A stretch of DNA of 34,148 nucleotides from Deltaproteobacteria bacterium RIFOXYD12_FULL_56_24 (GTDB taxonomy: Bacteria > Desulfobacterota > Desulfobulbia > Desulfobulbales > Desulfurivibrionaceae). Both the position numbers and the translations under genes were made by a program. The notes below the pieces were generated by a model. That model was not told the DNA's origin. It searched no databases and saw only the letters and a program-made list of their open reading frames with translations. Positions within the stretch are counted from its first letter, which is position 1. The number at the start of each line of letters is the position of its first letter. Where the stretch lies: positions 10,962 to 45,109 of the forward strand of contig MGTD01000054.1 of the NCBI GenBank assembly GCA_001799285.1, given 5' to 3'. Below are positions 8,447 to 16,426 of the stretch, in pieces.

Positions 8447-10158
8447 GGCACGTCGACGGCCGCCTTCTCTTCCCCAAAAAACACTATGTGCCGCTGGCGT
8501 TGATAGCCGGCAACACTCTCCTGTTCCGGGAGAAAGCAGACATAGCCTACGGGGGACGATTCCCCTTCGGCCAACCCCTCCGCCAACCCCACCGTCTTGA
8601 GTAGCGGGCCGGAAAACCGGGCAAAAATCCCCCGCTTGAAGAATTCGTTCCTGGTCAGCCTGGTATAGTGGGGCGGCAACTCTTCCGGCAGCCGGTGCCA
8701 TAGGTAATCCCTGATCTCCCTGGACGGCTCTGCGGCAAAGCAAGGCGGCAGAATCCTTTGCCCGCTTACCAGCCAGTCAAAGCGGAGCAGCTCGCAAAAA
8801 AGCTCCCGGTCTGGCCGGGTCCGGGCCAGCTCGACCAGCATCCTGTTCATGAGTTCCTGGGTTTTCGCGCACGAGAAAAAATCCGCCGCCTGGCAGACGG
8901 CGAGCAGTTGCGCAAAAAAACCAAAGGGCTCTTCGCCATTTTTCCTGAGATAACTCAGGGTGTTACGGAAAAACCGGTTGTTGTACATGGCCTCCAGGCA
9001 CTCTCCCAGCCAGTACAGACGGCGCAGCGAAGCATGGTCCAGCCAGCGGGTGGCCAGCACCGAATAAGGCGGGGTGCCTGAGCTTATCAGGCCGAACTCC
9101 TCCGTCTCCCGGCTGATCTGGGTACCGGGCAGAACCTTAAGCAACCCCATCTGGAGATGATGGGGCGCCATGGCAAAGGCCTCGTTCAGCGAGGTGCGGA
9201 AGGTTGCCTCGGTTTCCCGGGGCAACCCGAGAATCAGGTCAAGGTGCAGGTGGATGTTACCGGGGGCCGCCAGCCGACCGAGGTTCTCTTGAACCCTGCC
9301 CAGATCGAGCCGTCGGTTTACCGCGGCCAGGGTGGCCTGGTTGGTGGACTGCAAGCCGATCTCAAACTGGAAGCGGCCCTGGGGAACAGCCGCCAGAAAG
9401 ACCAGCATCTCTTCGTTGAACAGCTCCGGGGCGATCTCGAAATGAAAAAGAGTCTTTTCCGATTGGCCCGGCTGGGCGAGGAGCCAGCGCCAGATGGTCA
9501 GGGCGCGCTCGGGCAGGGCGTTGAAGGTCCGGTCCACGAAACGGATAATCTTTGGCTTATGGGCGAGAATTTCGGCCAGCTCCCGCTCCACCTCGGCCAG
9601 CTCCCGATAGCGCACCCCGTGCTCCACCGAAGAGAGACAGTAACTACAGGAAAACGGACAGCCGCGGGACGATTCGTAGTAGATATTGCGGTTTTCCAGA
9701 TGAGCGGCGTAATCGCTTTCCCGGTACGGCATGGAAAACGGGGGGGCACTGGCGCCCCGATACTCGGCTTGCAGGGTTCCCGCCGCCAGATCGCGGAAAA
9801 AATCATCCCCCAGCCCCTCCACCTCGCCCCGGACCACGGTGCAGCCGGCGGGCAGGCTTGCCATGAAGGTTGCCTCCGGCCCGCCCAGGATGATCACCGC
9901 CTCTGGCATGATCCGCCGCAGATCAGCAACGAGCCGCATGGTGTACTCGGCATTCCAGATATACACCGAAAAACAAAAAATCCGGGACTGGTCGCCGGTA
10001 ATCCGCACCAGGGTCTGGAAATAGGGGTCGTTGATGGTGAACTGGTGCAGGAGCAGGCGGCTTTCCGGCAGAGCTTGGGCCAGGGCGTTGCGCACCTGAA
10101 ACAGGGCCGGACAGGAATGGGAGTAACGGGCATTGAGGGTAATCAGGCTGATTTGCAT
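8443..10158 (-). CDS. B12-binding-domain radical SAM protein (DUF4080 type)
   Basis: This 571-residue protein has an N-terminal cobalamin-binding-like Rossmann region (about 1-130, LGGPEATF near 92), a radical SAM core with the 4Fe-4S motif CPFSCSYC (C167, C171, C174), and a long C-terminal region resembling DUF4080. This family is widespread in anaerobes, but its reaction is unknown to me. It probably acts in the cytoplasm on an uncharacterised methylation or rearrangement. The start at 10158 has only a weak ribosome site (AGGTTAG). The C-terminus ends at a TAG that belongs to a REP unit. It is convergent with the RAYT gene and has no operon partner here. Confidence 0.85.
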   Translation of the reverse strand: MQISLITLNARYSHSCPALFQVRNALAQALPESRLLLHQFTINDPYFQTLVRITGDQSRIFCFSVYIWNAEYTMRLVADLRRIMPEAVIILGGPEATFMASLPAGCTVVRGEVEGLGDDFFRDLAAGTLQAEYRGASAPPFSMPYRESDYAAHLENRNIYYESSRGCPFSCSYCLSSVEHGVRYRELAEVERELAEILAHKPKIIRFVDRTFNALPERALTIWRWLLAQPGQSEKTLFHFEIAPELFNEEMLVFLAAVPQGRFQFEIGLQSTNQATLAAVNRRLDLGRVQENLGRLAAPGNIHLHLDLILGLPRETEATFRTSLNEAFAMAPHHLQMGLLKVLPGTQISRETEEFGLISSGTPPYSVLATRWLDHASLRRLYWLGECLEAMYNNRFFRNTLSYLRKNGEEPFGFFAQLLAVCQAADFFSCAKTQELMNRMLVELARTRPDRELFCELLRFDWLVSGQRILPPCFAAEPSREIRDYLWHRLPEELPPHYTRLTRNEFFKRGIFARFSGPLLKTVGLAEGLAEGESSPVGYVCFLPEQESVAGYQRQRHIVFFGEEKAAVDVP

Positions 10159-10194
10159 TGTCTAACCTGCGAGAACCGGGTACATGTTTTATTG

Positions 10195-10217
10195 TAACGC
10201 AAAGGCGCAAAGACGCG
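10195..10217. repeat. Dispersed repeat 'AACGCAAAGGCGCAAAG'
   Basis: The same unit occurs at 33917-33936. A degenerate inverted partner (TTTGCGTCTCTGC, about 10262-10274) follows. It lies in the divergent gap between the radical SAM gene and lgt. Confidence 0.6.
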
Positions 10218-10332
10218 GGCATCGACTCCGAAGGTACACTATTTGGTTTTTATAACAATTCTATTTGCGTCTCTGCCCCTCTGCCTCAACTTTTCACTGT
10301 TAACTTTTAACTCTTCACTTTTAACTATCTCT

Positions 10333-11130
10333 ATGCTCCCCTACCCTCAAATTGATCCTGTTCTCCTCCACCTCGGCCCTCTTCAGGTCCGCTGGTACGG
10401 CCTGATGTATGTCTTGGGCTTTATTGCCTCCTATCTGCTGGTCCGCCATCAGATCAGGCAATACAAGCTTCCCACCCTGGCCAAGCATTTTGAAAACCTC
10501 AACCTGGTGCTGATCATCAGCCTGGTGCTGGGCGCCCGGCTTGGCTATGTTCTGTTCTACAACCCCGGCTACTATCTGGCCAATCCCCAGGATATCCTGG
10601 CAACCTGGCAGGGCGGCATGTCCTTTCACGGGGCGTTGATCGGCACGCTGGTGGGCGGCCTGCTCTTCTGCCGGATTAACAACCTTTCCTTCTGGCAGAG
10701 TGCGGATGTCTACATCATCACCATCCCCATCGGCCTTGGGTTGGGCAGAATCGGCAACTTCATCAACGGCGAACTATATGGCCGGATGAGCGATGTCCCC
10801 TGGGCCATGGTCTTCCCCGCAGGCGGGCCGATGCCCCGCCACCCGTCCCAGCTCTACGAGGCATTTCTCGAAGGGGTCGTGCTCTTTTCCCTGCTCTGGC
10901 TGTTGAAAAACCGCTATTGGCAACAGCGCTGGCCCACCGGCTCGCTTCTGGCTCTGTTTCTTATCTTTTACGGGATCTTTCGCACCATAGTCGAGCTGTT
11001 CCGCCAGCCCGATGCCCAACTCGGTTTTTTGTTCAACATGTTAACCATGGGCCAACTGTTAAGCAGCCTGATGATTGCCACCGGGCTGCTCATCCTGTTC
11101 CTGCGGCGAAAAAGCAGTGCCCCTGCCTGA
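10333..11130 (+). CDS. lgt: Prolipoprotein diacylglyceryl transferase (Lgt)
   Basis: This 265-residue inner-membrane enzyme moves diacylglycerol from phosphatidylglycerol to the lipobox cysteine of prelipoproteins, the first step of lipoprotein maturation. The Lgt signature GRIGNFINGELYGR is at 138-151. HGA at 99-101 corresponds to the essential histidine region, and RHPSQLYEA is at 169-177. About seven hydrophobic segments are visible. I start at 10333 by family length. The longer frame from 10243 would add a low-complexity stretch encoded by a TTAAC-rich repeat. No ribosome site is visible at either start, so translation initiation is uncertain. The M16 peptidase gene follows on the same strand. 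Confidence 0.94.
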   Translation: MLPYPQIDPVLLHLGPLQVRWYGLMYVLGFIASYLLVRHQIRQYKLPTLAKHFENLNLVLIISLVLGARLGYVLFYNPGYYLANPQDILATWQGGMSFHGALIGTLVGGLLFCRINNLSFWQSADVYIITIPIGLGLGRIGNFINGELYGRMSDVPWAMVFPAGGPMPRHPSQLYEAFLEGVVLFSLLWLLKNRYWQQRWPTGSLLALFLIFYGIFRTIVELFRQPDAQLGFLFNMLTMGQLLSSLMIATGLLILFLRRKSSAPA

Positions 11131-11269
11131 CCTTATCGCCAAGCGGAGAATGTTCAGCCGCCGTTCCTGCTGTTTAAAATTAGATGAAAATTTTACGGCA
11201 ACGACTTACAGTGCTCAAAATATATAACTACTTGAGTGAACAGTCTGCTCGCTACCGCAACAATAAAAA

Positions 11270-14149
11270 ATGGGATATAAGTCGTATATGGTTTGGCATA
11301 TGCTGCGGTTTCTACCTGACAGACTACAGTCTGATGCGAGGCGTGCTCCCGGTTTACGCGACCGATTGCCCCTACTCTTTTTCTTCCTTCTTCTCCTGTG
11401 TATGACCATGACTCCCACCTATGCCGAAGCTGTTGAACTCGCCCCGCACCTGCACAAAAACAAGCTTGCCAACGGCCTGACCGTTCTGGTCAAGGAGACC
11501 CCCGGCACCAAGGTGGCCACGGTCCAGATCTGGGTCAAGGCGGGGAGCATTTACGAGGAAAAGCATGAGGCGGGCATCACCCATCTCATCGAGCACATGA
11601 TCTTCAAGGGCACCCCCAGCCGCGGTCCCGGCGAGGTGGCCGGTGCCATCGAGGCGGTGGGCGGCCAGATCAATGCCTACACCTCCCACGAACACACGGT
11701 CTACCATGCCACCCTCTCTTCCCGGAATTGGGAAGAGGCTCTGGAAGTACTCTCCGACGCGGTGCTCAATTCGACTTTCGAATCCGGGGAGCTGGAGCGG
11801 GAAAAAAAGGTGGTGCTGGAAGAGATCAGCATGCGCAAGGACCGGGCCAATATCGTCCTGTTTCAGGAGCTCATGGCCCAGGCTTACACGGTGCATCCCT
11901 ACCAGCTGCCGGTAAGCGGCACGGCGGAGAGCGTCAGCGCTATCAGCCGCGACGACATCCTCCGCTACCTGAAAAACCATTATCACCCCGACAATTTTAC
12001 CGTGGTGGTGGTGGGAGATGTCCGGGGGCAACAGGTGGTGGACGCGGTGCACCGCCTGATGGCGGGCTTGCCGAAAAGTGACGCCAAGCCGCCCGCCACC
12101 CCCAGAGAACCACCTCAGCAGAAAGCCCGCCTCTTCGCCCTGACCGAAGACGTCAACCAGACCCAGCTGGCCCTGGCCTTTCCCGGTTCTGCCTTCAAGA
12201 GCCAGGATACAGCCATCCTTGATGTGCTGACCAGCATCCTCGCCAGCGGCGAGACCTCCCGCCTCTACACCCGGCTGCGCAACGACAAGGGGTTGGTCTA
12301 CCGCATCGACGGTTCGGCCTTTACTCCCCGCGATCCGGGCTTGCTGGAGTTCTCCGCCACCCTGGAAGCGGACAAGGTGGCCGCCGCCCTCACCGAGACG
12401 CTCACCGAGATCTTCCGCCTGAAACACGCCAAGGTGAGCGATGAGGAGCTTGACCGGGCCAAACGCAATCTGGAAAGCGACTTCATCTTCAACCTGGAGC
12501 GGGCCGAGGGCCAGGCAAGGGTTCTGGGCTCTTTCGAATTCCTGTCCGGAGATCCGCGGGAGGATAAATATCTGGCTCAGGTCCGGGCGGTGAGCAAGGA
12601 GGATATCCAGCGGGTCGCAGCCTTCTACCTCAAAGGCGAGCAGCTCACCGTGGGTACCATTGCCCCGCTTGGCACCGTCCTGACCTTGAATCAGGCGCAA
12701 CTGACAAAGATTATCGCCAAGGCCGATACCGCCGCCAAGCTTGGCCAGCCCGCCTCCCAGGTGGACGGCGCCTTTCTCACCGGGGTCCACCGCTTCCATC
12801 TGAAAAACGGCATCCGGCTCCTGGTCCGGGAGAATCATGAGGTGCCCACCGTTTCCATCCGAGCCGTCATGCCCGGCGGACTCCGCAGCGAGACCGGGAC
12901 CAGCAACGGCGCCTTCGCTTTTATCAGCGAACTCCTGCCCAAGAGCACGGAGCAGCTGAGCGCGGACGAACTGGCCAGAAAAGTGGCCAACATGGCCGGT
13001 TTTCTCGGCGGCTTCAACGGTAAAAACACCTTTGGCATCAAGGGCGACTTTTTATCCCGCTTCACCAACGAGGGGTTGGCCCTGATCCGGGACGTCCTCC
13101 TCACCCCGGCCTTCGCTCCGGCGGAGGCCGAGAAAATCCGGCCGGAGATGCTCTCCCAGCTCAAGAATCAGGAAGACTCCCTGCCCAGTCTGGCCTTCAA
13201 GGAATTCAACAAGCGGTTGTTCATGGGCCATCCCTATGGCCTCAACACCTTGGGCAACGAGACCACCATCGGCAACTTCACCGTGGCCGAGCTCAAACGG
13301 TTGTACGAACAGCACGCCCGGCCCGAAGCTCTGGTTCTAGCCGTGGCCGGCGATGTTGACGCGGAAAAGGTCCGGGAGACCGTGGAGCAGCTTTTTTCCG
13401 CCTGGAGCAAACCCCTGGCGGAAAAAACGTCAACAGGGGAAAGCGCCCTGCCCCCGGATGTGCCGGCCGGCCCGGATATTGTCAGCATCACCCGGGACAA
13501 GCAGCAGGTGCATATCGTCATCGGCTTTGTCGGCACCACCCTGAGCAATGAAGACCGCTACGGCCTCGAGGTGCTGGACACCGCCCTTTCCGGGCAGAGC
13601 GGCCGGCTGTTCACCGAGCTGCGTGACAAGCAGAGCCTGGCCTACAGCCTCTCCTCCTTCTCCCTGCTCGGCTTGGACACCGGCTCCTTCGGCATATATA
13701 TCGGTACCAGCCCGGACAAAAAGGATGCGGCGATCAAGGCTGTCTGGCAACAGCTCTACCGGGTGATGGAAGAGCCGTTAAGCGAGGAGGAACTGACCAA
13801 GGCCAGAAACGTGTTGATCAGCAATTACGCGCTGAGCCTGCAAACCCGCGGCAATCAGGCCATGGAAATGGCCTTGAACGAAACCTACGGACTGGGCCAG
13901 GATTTCGGCAACCGTTATGTCCATGCCCTTGAACAGGTGGATGCCAAAACCGTGCTGGGAATAGCCCGCAAATACATCCGACCCGGCAACTATGTGCAGG
14001 TCACGGTGGGGGCCGACTCCCTCATGCCGACACAGAAACCTGAGGCACCGCCGCATACCGAGGCCGCCCCCGTCATTATTCCAGCAAAAAAGACCGGAGT
14101 AACTATCCAGCTCAAGGACGGAAACGAACAAAAACAACCCAAACCGTAA
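11270..14149 (+). CDS. Periplasmic M16 zinc peptidase, two-domain (pitrilysin/PqqL-like)
   Basis: This protein of up to 959 residues contains two tandem M16 halves. The first has the inverted zinc motif HLIEH (105-109) and the distal glutamate E185 in VVLEEI, so it should be active. The second half (from about residue 510) has no HxxEH but retains the R...Y closing motif (SGRLFTELRDKQSLAYS), as is usual for the inactive partner half. A hydrophobic stretch (LLFFFLLLLC, 35-44) ending near TYAEA acts as signal peptide, so it probably degrades peptides in the periplasm. The true start is unclear: ATGs at 11270, 11288 and 11300 all lack a good ribosome site. Its stop TAA lies inside the palindromic element 14146-14251. 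Confidence 0.9.
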   Translation: MGYKSYMVWHMLRFLPDRLQSDARRAPGLRDRLPLLFFFLLLLCMTMTPTYAEAVELAPHLHKNKLANGLTVLVKETPGTKVATVQIWVKAGSIYEEKHEAGITHLIEHMIFKGTPSRGPGEVAGAIEAVGGQINAYTSHEHTVYHATLSSRNWEEALEVLSDAVLNSTFESGELEREKKVVLEEISMRKDRANIVLFQELMAQAYTVHPYQLPVSGTAESVSAISRDDILRYLKNHYHPDNFTVVVVGDVRGQQVVDAVHRLMAGLPKSDAKPPATPREPPQQKARLFALTEDVNQTQLALAFPGSAFKSQDTAILDVLTSILASGETSRLYTRLRNDKGLVYRIDGSAFTPRDPGLLEFSATLEADKVAAALTETLTEIFRLKHAKVSDEELDRAKRNLESDFIFNLERAEGQARVLGSFEFLSGDPREDKYLAQVRAVSKEDIQRVAAFYLKGEQLTVGTIAPLGTVLTLNQAQLTKIIAKADTAAKLGQPASQVDGAFLTGVHRFHLKNGIRLLVRENHEVPTVSIRAVMPGGLRSETGTSNGAFAFISELLPKSTEQLSADELARKVANMAGFLGGFNGKNTFGIKGDFLSRFTNEGLALIRDVLLTPAFAPAEAEKIRPEMLSQLKNQEDSLPSLAFKEFNKRLFMGHPYGLNTLGNETTIGNFTVAELKRLYEQHARPEALVLAVAGDVDAEKVRETVEQLFSAWSKPLAEKTSTGESALPPDVPAGPDIVSITRDKQQVHIVIGFVGTTLSNEDRYGLEVLDTALSGQSGRLFTELRDKQSLAYSLSSFSLLGLDTGSFGIYIGTSPDKKDAAIKAVWQQLYRVMEEPLSEEELTKARNVLISNYALSLQTRGNQAMEMALNETYGLGQDFGNRYVHALEQVDAKTVLGIARKYIRPGNYVQVTVGADSLMPTQKPEAPPHTEAAPVIIPAKKTGVTIQLKDGNEQKQPKP

Positions 14150-14251
14150 CTATCCAGCAGTGCCGTAGCTGCTAGGCAGAAGCCTGCGACGTGTGCTGGT
14201 GCCCATGAGCAGGCTGATAACAACGCAGATGCGGTGCTGCTGGATAGTTAC
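14146..14251. repeat. 106-bp imperfect palindrome, copy 2 of the family
   Basis: The outer arms GTAACTATCCAGCAG (14146-14160) and its exact complement (14237-14251) enclose a core sharing TGCCG.AG at the left, GAGC.GG..GAT in the middle and GCAGATGCGGTG at the right with the copy at 4718-4822. Central hairpin pairing is weaker than in copies 1 and 3. It contains the stop codon of the peptidase gene and ends six bases before the rpe ribosome site. A third GTAACTATCCAGC lies in the peptidase coding sequence at 14098-14110. Confidence 0.72.
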
Positions 14252-14266
14252 AGACCGGAGAATAAC

Positions 14267-14923
14267 ATGCTGCGCCCCATGATCGCCCCCTCCATCCTTT
14301 CCGCCGATTTCGCCAGGCTGGGAGAAGAAATAACCGCCGTGGCCAAAGCCGGAGCGGACGTGATCCATATCGACGTGATGGACGGCCATTTCGTGCCCAA
14401 CATCACCATCGGCCCGCTGGTGGTCAGAGCGGTGCGCCGGATCACCGACCTGCCTCTGGATGTGCATCTGATGATCGAAAACGCCGATGCCTATCTGGAA
14501 GACTTTGCCCAGGCCGGGGCGGACTGGATCACGGTGCATGTGGAGACCGGCTATCACCTGCACCGGACCATCCATCGCATCAAGGAGCTGGGCAAGAAAG
14601 CGGGGGCGGTGCTCAACCCGGCCACCCCGCTGACAAGTTTAGAGGAGATTTTGCCCGATCTGGACCTGGTCATGCTGATGACCGTCAATCCCGGCTTCGG
14701 CGGGCAGTCGTTCATCGAAAGCTCCCTGACCAAGATCACCCAGCTCAAAAAGATGATCGACGAGCGCGGCCTTAGCGTGGGCATTGAGGTGGACGGCGGG
14801 GTGAGCCCGAAAACCATCGGCGCCATTGCCGCGGCCGGAGCCAACATCTTCGTGGCCGGTTCCGCGGTGTTCGGCCAGGACGATTACGCCAAGGTAATCG
14901 CCGACCTCAAAGGGGCCTGCTGA
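14267..14923 (+). CDS. rpe: Ribulose-phosphate 3-epimerase
   Basis: This 218-residue TIM-barrel enzyme interconverts ribulose 5-phosphate and xylulose 5-phosphate in the pentose phosphate pathway. The family hallmarks are [15 protein letters not shown] near the N-terminus, the metal-binding H34-x-D36 in [14 protein letters not shown]67 in VHLMIEN, and the phosphate-binding segments [10 protein letters not shown] and VDGGV. A GTG start upstream at 14234 exists, but GGAG at 14257-14260 and family length support 14267. It follows the peptidase gene across the palindromic element, whose hairpin would sit in its 5' leader. A REP pair abuts its stop codon. Confidence 0.96.
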   Translation: MLRPMIAPSILSADFARLGEEITAVAKAGADVIHIDVMDGHFVPNITIGPLVVRAVRRITDLPLDVHLMIENADAYLEDFAQAGADWITVHVETGYHLHRTIHRIKELGKKAGAVLNPATPLTSLEEILPDLDLVMLMTVNPGFGGQSFIESSLTKITQLKKMIDERGLSVGIEVDGGVSPKTIGAIAAAGANIFVAGSAVFGQDDYAKVIADLKGAC

Positions 14924-14925
14924 AA

Positions 14926-14972
14926 GGCTTCAGCCGCGATTCTGTGGTTATCGCGGCTGAAGCCGCTCCTAC
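14926..14972. repeat. REP pair after rpe, left unit truncated
   Basis: The right unit (14951-14972) is a full copy of the 22-base REP. The left unit (14926-14939) lacks the GTAGGAGC head. It lies directly after the rpe stop and before the hslO stop, between convergent genes, a typical REP location. Confidence 0.85.
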
Positions 14973-14984
14973 CCATCGGGATCA

Positions 14985-15890
14985 TCATTCTTCGTTACTC
15001 CCCCCGGTCCGTTCCCGCCAGAGTTCTGCCATCTCCTGCCGGTCAAAAAGGTAGGCGGTATTGCAGTAATGGCAACGGGTTTCCACGGGGAAGGGCCCGC
15101 AGCCCAGCTCCTCCAGGTCTTTTGCAGGAAGGGTGAGCAGGCGGGCGGCCATCTCTTCCCTGGAGCAGGAGCAGGCAAAAAGAACCGGGCCGCTGGCAAT
15201 GATTTCCGGCTGCAAAACCCCGAACTGCTTCGCCAGCAAAGCATCCGCTTCGCCGCCTTCGGCAAAATACCGGCCCAGGGAGGGCAACCCTGCCAGACAT
15301 TCCTCCAATTCCCCCAGCAGAACCGGCTCCACTCCGGGCATCGCCTGGAGGAGCAGGCCCCCAGCCCCAACCGGCAACCCCGCGCGGTCAAACTGGATGC
15401 TCAGGGCTATGGCGGTGGGGGTCTGCTCCGAGGTCTGGAAATAATGGCTTAGATCCAAGGCCAGATTGCCGTGCTCCAGCATGACCGTGCCGGTAAACGG
15501 CTGGCCGGCCCCTTCCAGCTGGGTGCTCACCGAGAGAAAGCCCGCGCCGAAAAACGGCGCCAAATCGAAGGATTCCAGGGGCTTTTCCACCGGGATCGGC
15601 GTCTGCCGCAGATAGCCGCGCACCTCGCCCGCCGCATTACCCTCCGCCACCAGCCCCTTGATCGGGCCGGAACACTCAACCCGCAGGGCCAGCCGGTCCT
15701 TGTCCCCCTTCAGGCTCGTAGCCAGCAGGGCCGCGGCCAGGCAACCATGCCCCAGCACCAGGGTTTCCAGCAGGCCCAATTTATGGCGGGCGCGCATCTC
15801 CTTGACCAAATCGGTTCCCCGCACCAGCACCCCGCGCACACCCTTGCCGCCCAAAAGGAAACGAAGGCGCTTATCCGCCGGCTGTTTCAT
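14985..15890 (-). CDS. hslO: Redox-regulated chaperone Hsp33
   Basis: This 301-residue cytoplasmic holdase is switched on when oxidants release zinc from its C-terminal cysteines. The four-cysteine switch is present: CSC (C240, C242) and CHYC (C273, C276), with an extra C264. The N-terminal substrate-binding part (about 1-230) has family segments such as GGEADALLAKQFGV. GAGG lies five bases before the ATG. The ATG overlaps the TGA of a frame-broken upstream gene in an ATGA arrangement, implying an ancestral two-gene operon. An oxidant-activated chaperone in an apparent anaerobe fits tolerance of oxygen exposure. Confidence 0.95.
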   Translation of the reverse strand: MKQPADKRLRFLLGGKGVRGVLVRGTDLVKEMRARHKLGLLETLVLGHGCLAAALLATSLKGDKDRLALRVECSGPIKGLVAEGNAAGEVRGYLRQTPIPVEKPLESFDLAPFFGAGFLSVSTQLEGAGQPFTGTVMLEHGNLALDLSHYFQTSEQTPTAIALSIQFDRAGLPVGAGGLLLQAMPGVEPVLLGELEECLAGLPSLGRYFAEGGEADALLAKQFGVLQPEIIASGPVLFACSCSREEMAARLLTLPAKDLEELGCGPFPVETRCHYCNTAYLFDRQEMAELWRERTGGSNEE

Positions 15891-16116
15891 AAATCCTCAA
15901 GATCCTGGGCGAATTCCATCTTACCCTCCTGAAGGGGCACGGCAAACACCCAGCCCGCAAACCCCGAAGCCTGCCGGGCGCGGCGAAGATTTTTCTTTCG
16001 GCTTGGCCGGACAGAGCTTGGTCTTCTTCCTTTTTCTGGAGCAGGGCAAAGATTACTCCGCGCCGCTCGCATTCCTGCTCACCCGTCTGCACATGGCCGC
16101 ATTTTGGACAATTCAA
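15887..16116 (-). pseudogene. Frameshifted small zinc-ribbon protein
   Basis: One frame starts MNCPKCGHVQTGEQECERRGVI, resembling the N-terminal zinc ribbon CPKCG...EC.RCGVIF known from small proteins of delta-type bacteria, but the fourth cysteine is arginine. Around 15960-15990 the likely frame changes to another that ends KMEFAQDLEDL and stops at the TGA overlapping the hslO start. The joined product would be about 75 residues. A true frameshift mutation or a base error in the assembly would give the same picture. Function unknown. Confidence 0.5.
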
Positions 16117-16207
16117 TCCCCCTCCTCCTTGGTCAACCGCCGGGCAACAGAGTATTGCCCCGATAGAAATCTATACACCATTGGCCAGACTCTCGACAAA
16201 TTTTTGC

Positions 16208-16246
16208 CGAAAAAAAAGCCCGCTTTCTCCAAGCAGGCTTTTTATA
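16208..16246 (-). terminator. Intrinsic terminator of the envelope operon
   Basis: On the minus strand AAAAAGCCTGCTT, a short loop, AAGCGGGC and then a run of eight T. It is also flanked by T residues on the plus strand, so it may work both ways. It lies about 180 bases past the end of the four-gene operon. Confidence 0.7.
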
Positions 16247-16407
16247 CCCAGAGGGTATAAGTTTGTTGAAATCGTAAAAAGCCACGATTACAACGGGTAT
16301 TAATGGGTAAGTGTCTGATTTTGTGTGGTGGGCCTGTAAACTTTTCAGGTTGTTACGAGTTCATCAAGTTTCGTTTGAGCAGACGATCTGCTCAACTCAG
16401 CTTTAAA
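16241..16407 (-). repeat. 59-bp repeat family, interrupted copy
   Basis: Minus-strand copy. TAAAGCTGAGTTGAGCAG, a different loop (ATCGT), CTGCTCAAACGAAACTT is at 16366-16407; the tail ATACCCTCTGGG follows only after a 107-base interruption. AAACTT (AAGTTT on the plus strand, 16259-16264 and 16366-16371) flanks the interruption on both sides. The tail here is a perfect TATACCC-AGA-GGGTATA palindrome. Confidence 0.65.
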
Positions 16408-16426
16408 TCGGGGTGCGGGGAAAAAA

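Larger units (their letters stand above)
16117..16426. other. Gene-free stretch with terminator and interrupted repeat
   Basis: It holds the terminator at 16208-16246 and the two separated parts of the third copy of the 59-bp repeat (16241-16264 and 16366-16407). No reading frame here looks real. Confidence 0.6.
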
